Part shown: one piece after another, positions 44,250 through 53,012 of the stretch
Layout: the number at the start of each line of letters is the position of its first letter
How positions within the stretch are numbered: position 1 is the first letter of the stretch
From: an uncultured Lachnospiraceae bacterium
GTDB taxonomy: Bacteria > Bacillota > Clostridia > Lachnospirales > Lachnospiraceae
Reading direction: 5' to 3'
NCBI GenBank assembly: GCA_900316075.1
Contig: ONBT01000004.1
Span: forward strand, 1-64,000
DNA: 64,000 bases
Made by a program: the position numbers and the translations under genes
Notes under the pieces: generated by a model
What the model saw: only the letters and a program-made list of their open reading frames with translations
Database searches by the model: none
Told to the model about the DNA's origin: nothing

Positions 44250-44594
44250 ATGACCGGAAAAAGAAATACAGAAGAACAGAAGACGGCCGTCGCCCTGAAG
44301 TATGAGCCCGGTGACCAGGCCCCGAAGATTCTGGCCACGGGGAAGGGCCACGTCGCGGAGAAGATTATTGAAGCGGCGAAGGAGGCAGACGTCCCCTTCT
44401 ATAAGGACAACAAGCTGGCCGAGACCCTGTCGAAGCTGGAAATCGGCGAAGCCATTCCCCCGGACCTCTATGAGGTTGTGGCTCAGATTCTGGTCTTTGT
44501 CGACGGCATGGACAAGGTGAAGAAGAAACTCGGCGGCGCCGCCGGAATGGCAAAGATCGCCGGAAAGACAAAGCCCCGTCCGGGCCGGCGTTAG
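44250..44594 (+). CDS. Orphan FlhB C-terminal-domain protein (YlqH-like)
   Basis: The 114-residue protein is homologous to the cytoplasmic tail of FlhB/YscU: AVALKYEPGDQAPKILATGKGHVAEKIIEAA, DVPFYKDNKLAETLSKLEIGEAIPPDLYEVVAQILVFVDGMD, in successive blocks. The four membrane spans of FlhB are missing. The NPTH autocleavage site, which precedes this part in full FlhB, is also absent. FliK and FlhB C-domains contact each other to switch export specificity, and here the two are adjacent. It resembles B. subtilis ylqH, whose function is unknown. ATG 44250 is chosen; a TTG lies at 44238. Confidence 0.85.
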   Translation: MTGKRNTEEQKTAVALKYEPGDQAPKILATGKGHVAEKIIEAAKEADVPFYKDNKLAETLSKLEIGEAIPPDLYEVVAQILVFVDGMDKVKKKLGGAAGMAKIAGKTKPRPGRR

Positions 44595-44612
44595 GCGCCT
44601 GGAGCAGAAGAT

Positions 44613-44969
44613 ATGGCCGAAAACAAGCGGGCCGTGGGCAGGGAGTACGAGACCCGGGCCTGTGCTTACCTGGAGAATAATGGTTTTACAATAATAGAGC
44701 GAAACTTCCGGTCCCGGACCGGGGAAATCGATATCGTCTGCCGGGAGGGGACCTACCTGGTCTTCACGGAAGTGAAATATAGAAAGTCAGCTTCTTCCGG
44801 GACTCCGGCCGAGGCCGTCGGCTTCATGAAGCAGAAGAAGATCTTTGACACGGCCAGGTTTTATCTGGCCCGGCACGGAATCTCCCCGGATACGGACATT
44901 CGCTTTGACGTTGTCGCCATATTGGGCGAAAATATTACCCTGATACGAAATGCATTTTCACCGCTCTGA
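44613..44969 (+). CDS. YraN/UPF0102 family endonuclease-like protein
   Basis: The 118-residue protein fits YraN over its whole length: [41 protein letters not shown], in consecutive motifs, then [27 protein letters not shown]. The pattern GEIDIV...EVK is that of a restriction-endonuclease-like fold with an active-site Asp/Glu/Lys. The cellular role is unsettled; links to Holliday junction or genome transformation are suggested for relatives. It follows the FlhB-like gene by 18 bp, as in B. subtilis-type clusters. Confidence 0.9.
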   Translation: MAENKRAVGREYETRACAYLENNGFTIIERNFRSRTGEIDIVCREGTYLVFTEVKYRKSASSGTPAEAVGFMKQKKIFDTARFYLARHGISPDTDIRFDVVAILGENITLIRNAFSPL

Positions 44970-45000
44970 TTTTTCGCGGTGTTTTGAAAGGAATATACTC

Positions 45001-46332
45001 ATGGCAAAACCCCTCGTGGCCATCGTCGGCCGCCCCAATGTGGGCAAGTCCACACTCTTTAACGCCCTCTGCGGGGAGAAGATTTCGATTGTATCCGATA
45101 TCCCCGGCGTGACCAGAGACCGGATCTACGCCGACTGCGAGTGGCTGAACCGAAAATTCACCTTGATCGATACCGGCGGCATCGAGCCGGACAACGGGGA
45201 CATCATCCTCTCCGAGATGCGGGAGCAGGCCGAGATTGCGATTGAGGCCGCCGACGTCATTATTTTCGTGACGGACGTGCGGGAGGGTCTGGTGGCCACG
45301 GACTCCGAGGTGGCCGGCATGCTCCGGCGGTCCAAGAAGCCTGTCATCCTCTGCGTCAACAAGGTCGACTCCTACGAGAAGTTCAAGAACGATATCTACG
45401 AGTTCTACAACCTCGGCATCGGCGACCCGGTGCCGGTTTCCGCTTCTTCCATGTCCGGCTTCGGCGACCTTCTGGACCGGGTCATCGAATACTTCCCGGA
45501 TTCTGCGGCAGCCGATGAGGACGAGACCATCACGAAGATTGCGGTCATCGGCAAACCCAATGTGGGCAAGTCCTCCCTTGTCAACCGCCTGGCCGGACAG
45601 AAGCGGGTCATCGTTTCGGATATCGCCGGAACCACCAGGGACGCGGTGGACACGACCGTACATTATCATGGAAGACCTTATATCCTGATCGACACGGCCG
45701 GCATCCGCAGAAAGTCGAAAATCAAGGAGAACCTCGAGCGCTATTCCATCATCCGGGCCGTTTCGGCGGTGGACCGGGCAGACGTCATATTGCTTTTGAT
45801 CGACGGAACCGAAGGCATCACCGAGCAGGACGCGAAGATTGCCGGCATCGCCCATGAGCAGGGCAAGGGCATCCTCATCTGCGTGAACAAGTGGGACGCG
45901 GTTGAAAAGGACAATTCCTCTGTGAAAAAATTCACGGACAAAGTCAGAGAGATTTTATCTTTCATGCCCTATGCGGACATCATGTTCATCTCCGCAAAGA
46001 CGGGCCAGCGGGTGGACAAGGTATACGAGCGCATCGACCAGATCAAGGAAAACGCCACCCGCCGGGTGCCGACGGGAATCCTGAACGAGGTCCTTTCCGA
46101 AGCCGTCTCCATGCAGCAGCCGCCTTCCGACAAGGGGCGGAGACTGAAGATCTTCTACATGACCCAGGTGGCCGTCCAGCCGCCGGCTTTCGTCATCTTC
46201 GTAAACGACAAGAAGCTCATGCACTTTTCCTATACGAGATACCTGGAAAACAAGCTGCGGGAGGCCTTCGATTTCTCGGGCACGCCCCTGCACTTCATGA
46301 TCCGGGAGCGGGGAGAAGAGGGCGTTTCCTAG
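45001..46332 (+). CDS. der: GTPase Der (EngA)
   Basis: Der acts in 50S subunit assembly. The 443-residue protein has two G domains in tandem: the first with [17 protein letters not shown] and DTGGIEPDN, the second with [17 protein letters not shown] and [10 protein letters not shown], plus [10 protein letters not shown] and a KH-like C-terminal domain. Length is normal. The ATG at 45001 has AAAGGAA upstream; the frame is open to 44950 within yraN. A copy of the recurring word lies after the stop. Confidence 0.98.
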   Translation: MAKPLVAIVGRPNVGKSTLFNALCGEKISIVSDIPGVTRDRIYADCEWLNRKFTLIDTGGIEPDNGDIILSEMREQAEIAIEAADVIIFVTDVREGLVATDSEVAGMLRRSKKPVILCVNKVDSYEKFKNDIYEFYNLGIGDPVPVSASSMSGFGDLLDRVIEYFPDSAAADEDETITKIAVIGKPNVGKSSLVNRLAGQKRVIVSDIAGTTRDAVDTTVHYHGRPYILIDTAGIRRKSKIKENLERYSIIRAVSAVDRADVILLLIDGTEGITEQDAKIAGIAHEQGKGILICVNKWDAVEKDNSSVKKFTDKVREILSFMPYADIMFISAKTGQRVDKVYERIDQIKENATRRVPTGILNEVLSEAVSMQQPPSDKGRRLKIFYMTQVAVQPPAFVIFVNDKKLMHFSYTRYLENKLREAFDFSGTPLHFMIRERGEEGVS

Positions 46333-46356
46333 TTTTCCTGAGCGGCGCTCTTGCTT

Positions 46357-46371
46357 TATGACTAATGTAAA
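46357..46371 (-). repeat. Intergenic word (TTTACATTAGTCATA), copy F
   Basis: This copy is in the reverse orientation to the flanking der and plsY genes, inside the 79-bp gap before plsY. Confidence 0.45.
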
Positions 46372-46411
46372 TCTCCGCGTTTGCTGCAGGCTGGAGGAGG
46401 CCTGAAAAGGT

Positions 46412-47086
46412 ATGCTTTATCGAATAATTTCACTTCTGATCGGCTACGCCTGCGGCCTCTGCCTGGGCGGGGGCATCATGGGGCGTGTCCGGGGGGTGGA
46501 CCTCACCAAGCACGGGTCCGGCAACGTCGGAACCACCAACACCATCCGGGTCCTGGGCCTTCCTTCGGGGATTGTGACCTTTCTCATCGATGTTTTCAAA
46601 TCCGTGATCGCGGCTCTTTTGGTCTGGCTTATTTACCGGAATCTGACGCCGGACCACGTCCGCCTGCTGATGGTATACGGGGCCTTCGGGGCCGTCCTGG
46701 GCCACGACTTTCCCTTCTACAAGAAATTCAAAGGAGGCAAGGGCATTGCAACCTCTTTCGGCCTTTTAATTGCCTGCTTTCCGACTACAATTCCCGTCTG
46801 CGCGGCCGTCTTTGTCCTTGCGGTTGCCATCACGCGCTATATTTCTCTGGGTTCCATTCTGGCATGTGCAGCTTTTTCAATTCAGGTCCTGATCTTTGCC
46901 CCGCTGGGCCTCCTGCCTTTTGAGGGCGTTGACCTTTATGAAGCGGTCATTCTGGGCTGCCTGGTGGGCATTATCGGAATTGCCCGCCACCACGCCAATA
47001 TCGGTCGCCTGATTCACGGAACGGAAAATAAGTTCACCTTCCGGCCAAAGAATACGGTCTCGGGTCCGGACAAGGCGGAAAAATAA
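46412..47086 (+). CDS. plsY: Glycerol-3-phosphate acyltransferase PlsY
   Basis: PlsY transfers acyl groups from acyl phosphate to glycerol 3-phosphate, the first step of phospholipid synthesis. The 224-residue integral membrane protein has five to seven spans and the family motifs GSGNVGTTNTIRVLG and YKKFKGGKGIATSFG, which bind phosphate and substrate. Length is normal. The start at 46412 follows GGAGG. It is followed by gpsA, which makes its substrate, 72 bp later. Confidence 0.96.
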   Translation: MLYRIISLLIGYACGLCLGGGIMGRVRGVDLTKHGSGNVGTTNTIRVLGLPSGIVTFLIDVFKSVIAALLVWLIYRNLTPDHVRLLMVYGAFGAVLGHDFPFYKKFKGGKGIATSFGLLIACFPTTIPVCAAVFVLAVAITRYISLGSILACAAFSIQVLIFAPLGLLPFEGVDLYEAVILGCLVGIIGIARHHANIGRLIHGTENKFTFRPKNTVSGPDKAEK

Positions 47087-47158
47087 GGCAAAGATCGGCA
47101 GGAGACTGCCGTGCTGGTAAATAAGGCCCATACGCTTTTCAGATACAAAGGAGATGTA

Positions 47159-48166
47159 ATGGCAAAGGTTACAGTGCTGGGGGCAGGGAGCTGGGGAACC
47201 GCCCTTTCCTACAGGCTTTGTAAGAACGGCCACAGTGTGACCCTCTGGGCCCACCGGGAGGAGCAGGCCGAGTCCCTCCGGAACACCCGGGAAAATGACA
47301 AGCTTCCCGGTGTGTTTCTTCCGGAGAACATCCGCTTCACCAGTCATATGGAAGAGGCGGCTTCCGGAGCGGACCTCATCGTCATGGCCGTTCCTTCGAC
47401 GGCAACCCGGGAAACCATGGAAAAGGCCAAGCCTTTCCTTCCGGCTGGTCAGCGGGTCTGCGTGGTTTCGAAGGGAATCGAAGAAGCCACCCTCATGGTG
47501 CAGACCGAGATCATAGAAGACGTGATGCCCTCGGCCCTGACCGCCGTCCTTTCCGGTCCCTCCCATGCGGAAGAAGTGATAGCCGACATGCCGACCGTCG
47601 TTGTGGCCGGGTCGGCTGACCGCTTCCTGGCCCTCTTCGTCCAGGAGCTTTTCATGAGCCCGGTCTTCCGGGTCTACGTGAGCTCGGATGTGAAGGGCAT
47701 TGAGCTCGGGGGCTCGCTTAAGAACGTGATTGCGCTCGCAGCCGGCATGTCCGACGGCCTGGGCTTCGGAGACAATGCCAAGGCGGCCCTGATCACCCGG
47801 GGAGTCAGCGAAATGTCGGGCCTGGCCACGGCCTGCGGGGCCAACCCGGCCACCCTTTCCGGCCTGACCGGGATCGGGGACCTCATCGTAACCTGCGAGA
47901 GCCGGCATTCGAGAAACCGCAAGGCCGGCATGCTGATCGGCCAGGGGAAGTCCATGACTGACGCTATGGCCGAAGTCAAGATGGTGGTCGAAGGGGTCTA
48001 TTCGGCAAAGGCCGCCCTGGCCCTGGGACAGAAGTATGAGGTGCCCCTGCCCATCATCGAGGCGGTAAACGGGGTCCTTTTTGAAAGCCTGTCGGCCAGG
48101 GATGCCGTGAGCGAGCTTATGAACCGCGAGCGGAAGAGCGAGTTCTCTTCCGTTGGCTGGGATTGA
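47159..48166 (+). CDS. gpsA: NAD(P)-dependent glycerol-3-phosphate dehydrogenase
   Basis: GpsA reduces dihydroxyacetone phosphate to glycerol 3-phosphate for phospholipids. The 335-residue protein has the dinucleotide fold TVLGAGSWGTAL, MAVPSTATRET, the substrate-binding KGIELGGSLKNVIALAAGMSDGLGFGDNAKAAL and SGLTGIGDLIVTC. The ATG at 47159 has AAAGGAG; the frame is open to 47111. It pairs with plsY just upstream. Confidence 0.97.
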   Translation: MAKVTVLGAGSWGTALSYRLCKNGHSVTLWAHREEQAESLRNTRENDKLPGVFLPENIRFTSHMEEAASGADLIVMAVPSTATRETMEKAKPFLPAGQRVCVVSKGIEEATLMVQTEIIEDVMPSALTAVLSGPSHAEEVIADMPTVVVAGSADRFLALFVQELFMSPVFRVYVSSDVKGIELGGSLKNVIALAAGMSDGLGFGDNAKAALITRGVSEMSGLATACGANPATLSGLTGIGDLIVTCESRHSRNRKAGMLIGQGKSMTDAMAEVKMVVEGVYSAKAALALGQKYEVPLPIIEAVNGVLFESLSARDAVSELMNRERKSEFSSVGWD

Positions 48167-48181
48167 AACAGGAGGAAAATC

Positions 48182-48841
48182 ATGACAAAAGATGAGATTG
48201 AAAACCGCATGGTGAAGTTCTACGCCAAGGATGACCCGGCCGTCACAATCAACGGCTGCCAGGGCCATTTCGCGACGCCCCAGTCCCACATCAATTATTA
48301 TATCGATGTGACGCGCCTGAAGGTCCGGGTTGACGAGGCGGAGGAAGCGGCCAAGAGCCTGAAGAGTAAGCTTTTAAACCGGGTTTCCACGGTCGATACG
48401 ATTGTCTGCCTGGACGGGACCGAAGTTCTCGGGGCCTTTCTCGGGAGAGAACTGGAAAAGGCCGACTTTCATATGACCAATACCCACGAGACCATCTATG
48501 TGGTGCGGCCTGAAGAGAACTCCCTCCACCAGTTCATGTTCCGGACCAACAACCGCCTGGCCATCGAGGGCAAGCACGTCGTCGTCCTGGCGGCCACGAT
48601 CACGACAGGAGCCACGATTTCCCAGGCTCTCGAGTGCATCGAATACTATGGAGGCACCGTTGAGGGCGTCTGCTCCATCTTCTCGACTCTGGACAAGATT
48701 TCAGCCACTCAGATCTATTCCCTTTTCACGGCGGAAGACCTGCCGGGCTATGCGACCTACAGCGCCCATGACTGCCCTTACTGCGCCAAGAAGATTCCCC
48801 TTGAGGCCATGGTCAACGGTTACGGCTATTCGATATTATAA
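48182..48841 (+). CDS. Phosphoribosyltransferase-like protein (orotate-PRTase fold)
   Basis: The 219-residue protein opens with ENRMVKFYAKDDPAVTINGCQGHFATPQSHINYYIDVT and has the type I PRTase core VDTIVCLDGTEVLGAFLGREL. HVVVLAATITTGATISQALE replaces the PRPP loop consensus, with TTTG-like residues in place of acidic D-D-x-x-x-T-G-G, so PRPP binding is doubtful. The last part holds a CPYC pair. It looks like pyrE relatives found beside gpsA in clostridia. The substrate is unknown. GGAGG precedes the ATG, 15 bp after gpsA. Confidence 0.68.
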   Translation: MTKDEIENRMVKFYAKDDPAVTINGCQGHFATPQSHINYYIDVTRLKVRVDEAEEAAKSLKSKLLNRVSTVDTIVCLDGTEVLGAFLGRELEKADFHMTNTHETIYVVRPEENSLHQFMFRTNNRLAIEGKHVVVLAATITTGATISQALECIEYYGGTVEGVCSIFSTLDKISATQIYSLFTAEDLPGYATYSAHDCPYCAKKIPLEAMVNGYGYSIL

Positions 48842-48873
48842 TTTAAAAACCACAAGACCTTGTTGCACTTTCC

Positions 48874-48902
48874 TTGATTCACGCCAAGATAATGTATATA
48901 AT
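48874..48902 (+). promoter_or_regulatory. Promoter of scpAB
   Basis: TTGATT (48874-48879), 17 bp and TATAAT (48897-48902) stand 35 bp before scpA. Confidence 0.72.
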
Positions 48903-48937
48903 ACTCTTGCCGTTTTTCGGCAGGAGGATATAGATTC

Positions 48938-49690
48938 ATGGAAGAGCTTTCGTTTTCCCTACCGACGTTTTCAGGGCCTCTGGACCTGCTTTTGCACCTG
49001 ATTGAAAAGAACAAGGTCTCAATCTACGACATCCCGATTGCGGAGATTACGGACCAGTACATGGCCTACCTCGACGAGATGAAGAAGCGGGACTTAGACA
49101 TCATGAGCGAGTTTCTCGTCATGGCATCCACCCTGCTTTCGATTAAGGCTGCGATGCTCCTGCCCCGGGAAGAGACCGAAGAGGGCGAGGAGATTGATCC
49201 GCGGGACGAGCTCGTGGAGCAGCTTCTCGAGTACAAGATGGTGAAAACCATGTCAGCAAAGCTTCGGGACATGAGCGAGAGTGCCGGGGCCTTCTGTTAT
49301 AAGAAGCCTACGATTCCAGACGAGGTTCTTTCCTATGAGGAGCCACTGGACCTGGACGAACTCACGAAGGACCTGACGTTGAAGAAGCTGAACGAAATCT
49401 TCGAAGAAGTCTTGAAGCGGGCCAACGGGCGCGTGGACCCGGTCCGGTCCGGCTTCGGACAGATCAGGAAGGAAGAAGTTTCCGTCGACGAAAAGATCGA
49501 GTTCGTGTCCCGCTATGTGACGGAGCACAGGCGCTTCTCCTTCCGGGAGCTGCTTGAGACAGCCCCTACGAAGACCGAGGTCATCGTGACATTTCTCGCC
49601 ATTCTCGAACTCATGAAGGCCGGGGAGATTCACACGGAGCAGGATTCAAACTTCGGGGAAATCGTCATTGAATCCCGGCTCGCGGCCTGA
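48938..49690 (+). CDS. scpA: Segregation and condensation protein A
   Basis: ScpA is the kleisin that bridges the Smc heads in chromosome condensation. The 250-residue protein has FSGPLDLLLHLIEKNKVSIYDIPIAEITDQYM at the start (N-terminal Smc-binding helix), the LVMASTLLSIKAAMLLP block, and the C-terminal winged helix (FRELLETAPTKTEVIVTFLAILELMKAGEIHTEQDSNFGEI). Length is normal. GGAGG precedes the ATG. scpB overlaps its end region. Confidence 0.96.
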   Translation: MEELSFSLPTFSGPLDLLLHLIEKNKVSIYDIPIAEITDQYMAYLDEMKKRDLDIMSEFLVMASTLLSIKAAMLLPREETEEGEEIDPRDELVEQLLEYKMVKTMSAKLRDMSESAGAFCYKKPTIPDEVLSYEEPLDLDELTKDLTLKKLNEIFEEVLKRANGRVDPVRSGFGQIRKEEVSVDEKIEFVSRYVTEHRRFSFRELLETAPTKTEVIVTFLAILELMKAGEIHTEQDSNFGEIVIESRLAA

Positions 49691-49703
49691 GGTATTTTGT
49701 TAT

Positions 49704-50267
49704 ATGGATATCAAAAGTTCAATTGAAGGCATCCTCTTCGTCATGGGAAATTCCGTCTCGACGGAGACCCTGGCCAAGGCCGTCGGCGCCGACACGGATG
49801 AGGTGGAAGCAGCCGTGCAGGAGCTGGCCGAGGAATACGAGAAGGGGAATCGGGGAATCCGGATTACCAGGCTCGGCGATTCCTACCAGATGGCTTCGGC
49901 CCCGGAAATCTACCCCTGTCTGGTGAAGATTGCCAAGGAGCCAAAGAAGCGGGTCCTGACGGATTCCCTTCTCGAGACCCTTTCCATCATCGCCTACCGG
50001 CAGCCGGTCACCAAGGCCGAGATTGAGAAAATCCGCGGGGTCTCTTCGGACCATGCCGTGAACAAGCTTGTCGAGTATGAGCTTGTCCAGGAAGTGGGCC
50101 GCATGGATGCGCCGGGTCGGCCCATGCTCTTCGGGACGACGGAGGATTTCCTGAGGACCTTCGGGGTGTCGGAGATTAAAGAACTCCCGAGTCCGCCGGA
50201 GGACCTGGTCGAGAAGTACCGCAGTGAGGCCGAGGCCGAGGTGCGCAAGCTCGATGTGGTCACATGA
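49704..50267 (+). CDS. scpB: Segregation and condensation protein B
   Basis: ScpB dimers bind ScpA and regulate the Smc complex. The 187-residue protein has two winged helices: IEGILFVMGNSVSTETLAKAVGADTDEVEAAV and LLETLSIIAYRQPVTKAEIEKIRGVSSDHAVNKLVEYELVQEVGRMDAPGRPMLFGTTEDFLRTFG, split by linker. The ATG at 49704 is chosen with GAGGT upstream; the frame extends to 49668 inside scpA. Length is normal. Confidence 0.95.
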   Translation: MDIKSSIEGILFVMGNSVSTETLAKAVGADTDEVEAAVQELAEEYEKGNRGIRITRLGDSYQMASAPEIYPCLVKIAKEPKKRVLTDSLLETLSIIAYRQPVTKAEIEKIRGVSSDHAVNKLVEYELVQEVGRMDAPGRPMLFGTTEDFLRTFGVSEIKELPSPPEDLVEKYRSEAEAEVRKLDVVT

Positions 50268-50287
50268 AACTCTGTGCAAAATTAGTA

Positions 50288-50312
50288 TTGACACCGTTTT
50301 TTAGTTGGTTAA
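50288..50312 (+). promoter_or_regulatory. Promoter of the decarboxylase operon
   Basis: TTGACA (50288-50293) is followed by AATATA after 17 bp or TATAGT after 19 bp. A T-run fills the spacer. Confidence 0.6.
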
Positions 50313-50357
50313 TATAGTACTGTTAAATTATTAACAAAGCATTTGGAGGTAGTATTG

Positions 50358-51716
50358 ATGAGTGATGGAAAGAGCCAGGCTTTATCAAGAATAGAATCTA
50401 TTCTTGACGATGCGAGCTTCGTAGAGCTGCAGGCGCTTGTGACCGCACGTTCCACCGACTTCGGTGAGAGTGAGCAGGCACCTTCGGACGGAGTCGTCAT
50501 CGGCCACGGACAGATTGACGGGGACCTCGTGTTTATCTATGCGCAGGACCCTTCTGTCAAGAACGGCAGCATCGGAGAGATGCATGCGAAGAAGATTCTT
50601 TCGGTCTACGATATGGCGAGGAAGGTCGGCGCCCCGGTCATCGGCCTTCTCGATTCCACGGGTATCCGCCTGACGGAATCCGTCGACGCCCTCGAGGCCG
50701 TTGCCGCCATCGTGAAAAAGGCGAGTGACTGCAAGGGAGAGATTCCCGAGATTACAGCCGTATACGGGACCTGCGGCGGCGGTCTTTCCGTCCTTGCCTC
50801 CGTTTCGGATTTCACATTCATGACGAAGGACTCCCGTCTCTTCGTCAACTCCCCTGATACAATTCCCGGAAACTCCAAGGAGAAGTGCGATACGGCTTCT
50901 GCTGAGTTTCAGGCAGAGTCCACAGGCGTTGTCGATGATTACGGTACAGAGGCTGAGGTGGCGGAAGCTATCCGCAGCCTGATTTCTGTCCTTCCTTCCT
51001 CCGACCGGGAGGGCGGCCGCCTTGAAGAAGAATATACGGACGACCTGAACCGGGCTGCCGAAGGCATTGCCGATAAGCGGACCGATATAGCCGCCTTTGC
51101 AACGGAGATTGGTGACAGCCGTGAATTCGTTGAGACGAAGAAGCATTTCGCACCCACGATGGTGACAGGCTTCATCCGCCTGGGCGGACAGACCATCGGC
51201 GTTGTCGGAAATTCTGCCTGCAAGGAAGGCCGCTTCTTCCTGACCGCGGACGGCGTCTATAAGGCAGCCGACTTCGTCAACTACTGCGACTCCATGAGTA
51301 TTCCCGTTCTTTCCCTCATCAATGCGGAAGGCTATCAGAAGTCCGTTGAGGCCGAGAAGTCTCTTCCCGGTGCCCTGGCAGCCCTGGCCTATGCCTTTGC
51401 CGAGGCAGAGACACCCAAGGTTTCCGTCTACCTCACGAAGGCTGTCGGAACAAGCTTCCTTTTCATGGACGCAAAGTCCCTCGGAGCTGATCTGGTATTT
51501 GCCTACAGCGATACGGAAATCGCCTCCATGGCTCCTGCTGATGCGGCAAAGCTTCTTTCTAAGGACGGCCTTGACGCTGCCACATTCGAAGAGAAGGAGT
51601 GCGGCGCTGCAAATGCTGCCCGCCGCGGCTATGTGGATCGTCTTCTTACCTTCCCTGATACGAGAAAGTATCTGATCTCTGCCTTTGATATGCTGGCAAC
51701 GAAGGAAGCATTCTGA
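50358..51716 (+). CDS. Acyl-CoA-type carboxyltransferase (methylmalonyl-CoA decarboxylase alpha-like)
   Basis: The 452-residue protein has the carboxyltransferase fold of the acyl-CoA carboxylase/decarboxylase family: ITAVYGTCGGGLSVLASVSDFTFMTKDSRLFVN (oxyanion-hole glycines), then HFAPTMVTGFIRLGGQTIGVVGNSA and FLFMDAKSLGADLVFAYSDTEIASMAP. It has two domains and the usual 440-520 length, slightly short. It may move CO2 from an acyl-CoA or glutaconyl-like substrate to biotin. It is the first gene of the Na+-pump operon, in addition to OadA at the end, so the complex may serve two substrates. GGAGG precedes ATG 50358. Confidence 0.78.
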   Translation: MSDGKSQALSRIESILDDASFVELQALVTARSTDFGESEQAPSDGVVIGHGQIDGDLVFIYAQDPSVKNGSIGEMHAKKILSVYDMARKVGAPVIGLLDSTGIRLTESVDALEAVAAIVKKASDCKGEIPEITAVYGTCGGGLSVLASVSDFTFMTKDSRLFVNSPDTIPGNSKEKCDTASAEFQAESTGVVDDYGTEAEVAEAIRSLISVLPSSDREGGRLEEEYTDDLNRAAEGIADKRTDIAAFATEIGDSREFVETKKHFAPTMVTGFIRLGGQTIGVVGNSACKEGRFFLTADGVYKAADFVNYCDSMSIPVLSLINAEGYQKSVEAEKSLPGALAALAYAFAEAETPKVSVYLTKAVGTSFLFMDAKSLGADLVFAYSDTEIASMAPADAAKLLSKDGLDAATFEEKECGAANAARRGYVDRLLTFPDTRKYLISAFDMLATKEAF

Positions 51717-51730
51717 CGGAGGGAGGAAGC

Positions 51731-52489
51731 ATGAAAAAGAAACTTTTGAGTCTGGCCTGTGTCCTCCTCGTGGCCTTTTTCCTGGCGGCCTGCGGCTCCT
51801 CGACGGATGAACAGACTTATGGCGGCTACAAGGCTGAGGATCTTCAGGCCCAGTCCCAGCAGATTGTGGAACAGTATATCGCCACGACTTCGGCTGATGA
51901 TGCGGCTACAAGCGCGGCTCAGCTTTCCAGTCAGGCGAAGAGTGCGTCCACAGATGAGGCTGCAACCTACAAGCTTCTGGCGACCATGTACAGTAACTGG
52001 GCGGAAACTTCCCCCGTCGTCGGCCGCATCCAGGGCTACGGGGATTTCAAAGTAGACAAGACCGGAAAGACCCTGACGACGACCCAGTATCTCATGTGCG
52101 AGAACCGGGACGCCAAGCTGTCTGTCGTCTACACGGTCTACAATATGAAGATTTCCAGTGTCAACATAGAGCCCGTCTATACGATGGGCGAGACGCTGCA
52201 GAAGGCCGGCATGAATGTGGTCATCGGTCTCTGCACCGTCTTTGCGATGCTGGTCCTCATATCCCTGCTCATTTCCTGCTTCAAGGTCATCCCTTATATC
52301 CAGGGCAAAATGGCGAAGAAGAACGAGGCGCCGGCTGCAGCGGCTGAAGCCCCTGTTTCCGCAGCGCCTGCAGCAGCTGTTCAGGAGAATAATGAAGAAC
52401 TCGTGGCGGTCATCGCCGCCGCTATTGCCGCTTCGACCGGCGAATCCACGGATTCGTTTGTAGTCCGGTCCATCCGGCGCAGGTATTAA
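51731..52489 (+). CDS. OadG-family decarboxylase gamma subunit with lipoprotein-like N-terminus
   Basis: The 252-residue protein has a lipoprotein signal with LAACGSS lipobox, an extracytoplasmic region of about 130 residues, one membrane span (about 165-190) and an Ala/Pro-rich linker. The C-terminal ELVAVIAAAIAASTG...SFVVRSIRRRY pattern is that of OadG and DUF-type gamma subunits in clostridia. Standard OadG has only the span and tail and is near 85 residues, so an extra secreted domain is fused here. It anchors the soluble subunits to OadB. GGAGG precedes the ATG. Confidence 0.8.
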   Translation: MKKKLLSLACVLLVAFFLAACGSSTDEQTYGGYKAEDLQAQSQQIVEQYIATTSADDAATSAAQLSSQAKSASTDEAATYKLLATMYSNWAETSPVVGRIQGYGDFKVDKTGKTLTTTQYLMCENRDAKLSVVYTVYNMKISSVNIEPVYTMGETLQKAGMNVVIGLCTVFAMLVLISLLISCFKVIPYIQGKMAKKNEAPAAAAEAPVSAAPAAAVQENNEELVAVIAAAIAASTGESTDSFVVRSIRRRY

Positions 52490-52573
52490 AGCACATAATT
52501 TTTAAGTGCAGAAGCTGTATGCAGAACCGGCTTCGGGAACGAAAGCTTTTCTGCAGGGCAGATGCCTGCACGA

Positions 52574-52594
52574 ATGTAAGCGCACTACATTAGT
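52574..52594 (+). promoter_or_regulatory. cre-like site joined to copy G of the intergenic word
   Basis: ATGTAAGCGCACTACA (52574-52589) resembles cre and runs into ACTACATTAGT (52584-52594). It lies 27 bp before the biotin-carrier gene, in a 131-bp gap. Confidence 0.4.
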
Positions 52595-52620
52595 ATCGAG
52601 ATTCCTATGGAGGAAAAACA

Positions 52621-52992
52621 ATGAAAAACTATACGGTCACAGTCAACGGCACAGCATATGATGTCACGGTAGAAGATAAGGGAGGCTCGGGCGTATCCGC
52701 ACCCGCTGCAGCTCCAGCGACAGCGTCAGCTGCCCCCAAGGCCGCTCCCAGGGCAGCCGCACCCGCAGGCGGGGCAGGCTCTGTAAAGATTGAAGCCGGG
52801 GCTTCCGGCAAGGTCTTCAAGATTGAAAAGCAGCCCGGGGCCGCTGTAAAGCGCGGCGAGGCTGTCCTCGTTCTCGAAGTCATGAAGATGGAGACCCCTG
52901 TCGTAGCTCCCCAGGACGGCACGGTGAAGTCAATCAACGTTTCCGAGGGTCAGGCAGTAGAAGCTGGCGACCTGCTTGCAACAATGGACTGA
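52621..52992 (+). CDS. Biotin carboxyl carrier subunit
   Basis: The 123-residue protein has a short beta N-terminus, an Ala/Pro-rich hinge (residues 26-55) and a biotinyl domain with EVMKMETP, Lys89 being the biotinylated residue. It carries CO2 between the two carboxyltransferases and the OadB channel. Length is normal for free-standing carriers in clostridial decarboxylase operons. GGAGG precedes the ATG. It lies between OadG and OadB. Confidence 0.95.
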   Translation: MKNYTVTVNGTAYDVTVEDKGGSGVSAPAAAPATASAAPKAAPRAAAPAGGAGSVKIEAGASGKVFKIEKQPGAAVKRGEAVLVLEVMKMETPVVAPQDGTVKSINVSEGQAVEAGDLLATMD

Positions 52993-53012
52993 AAGTGTAG
53001 GAGGAAAAAACT

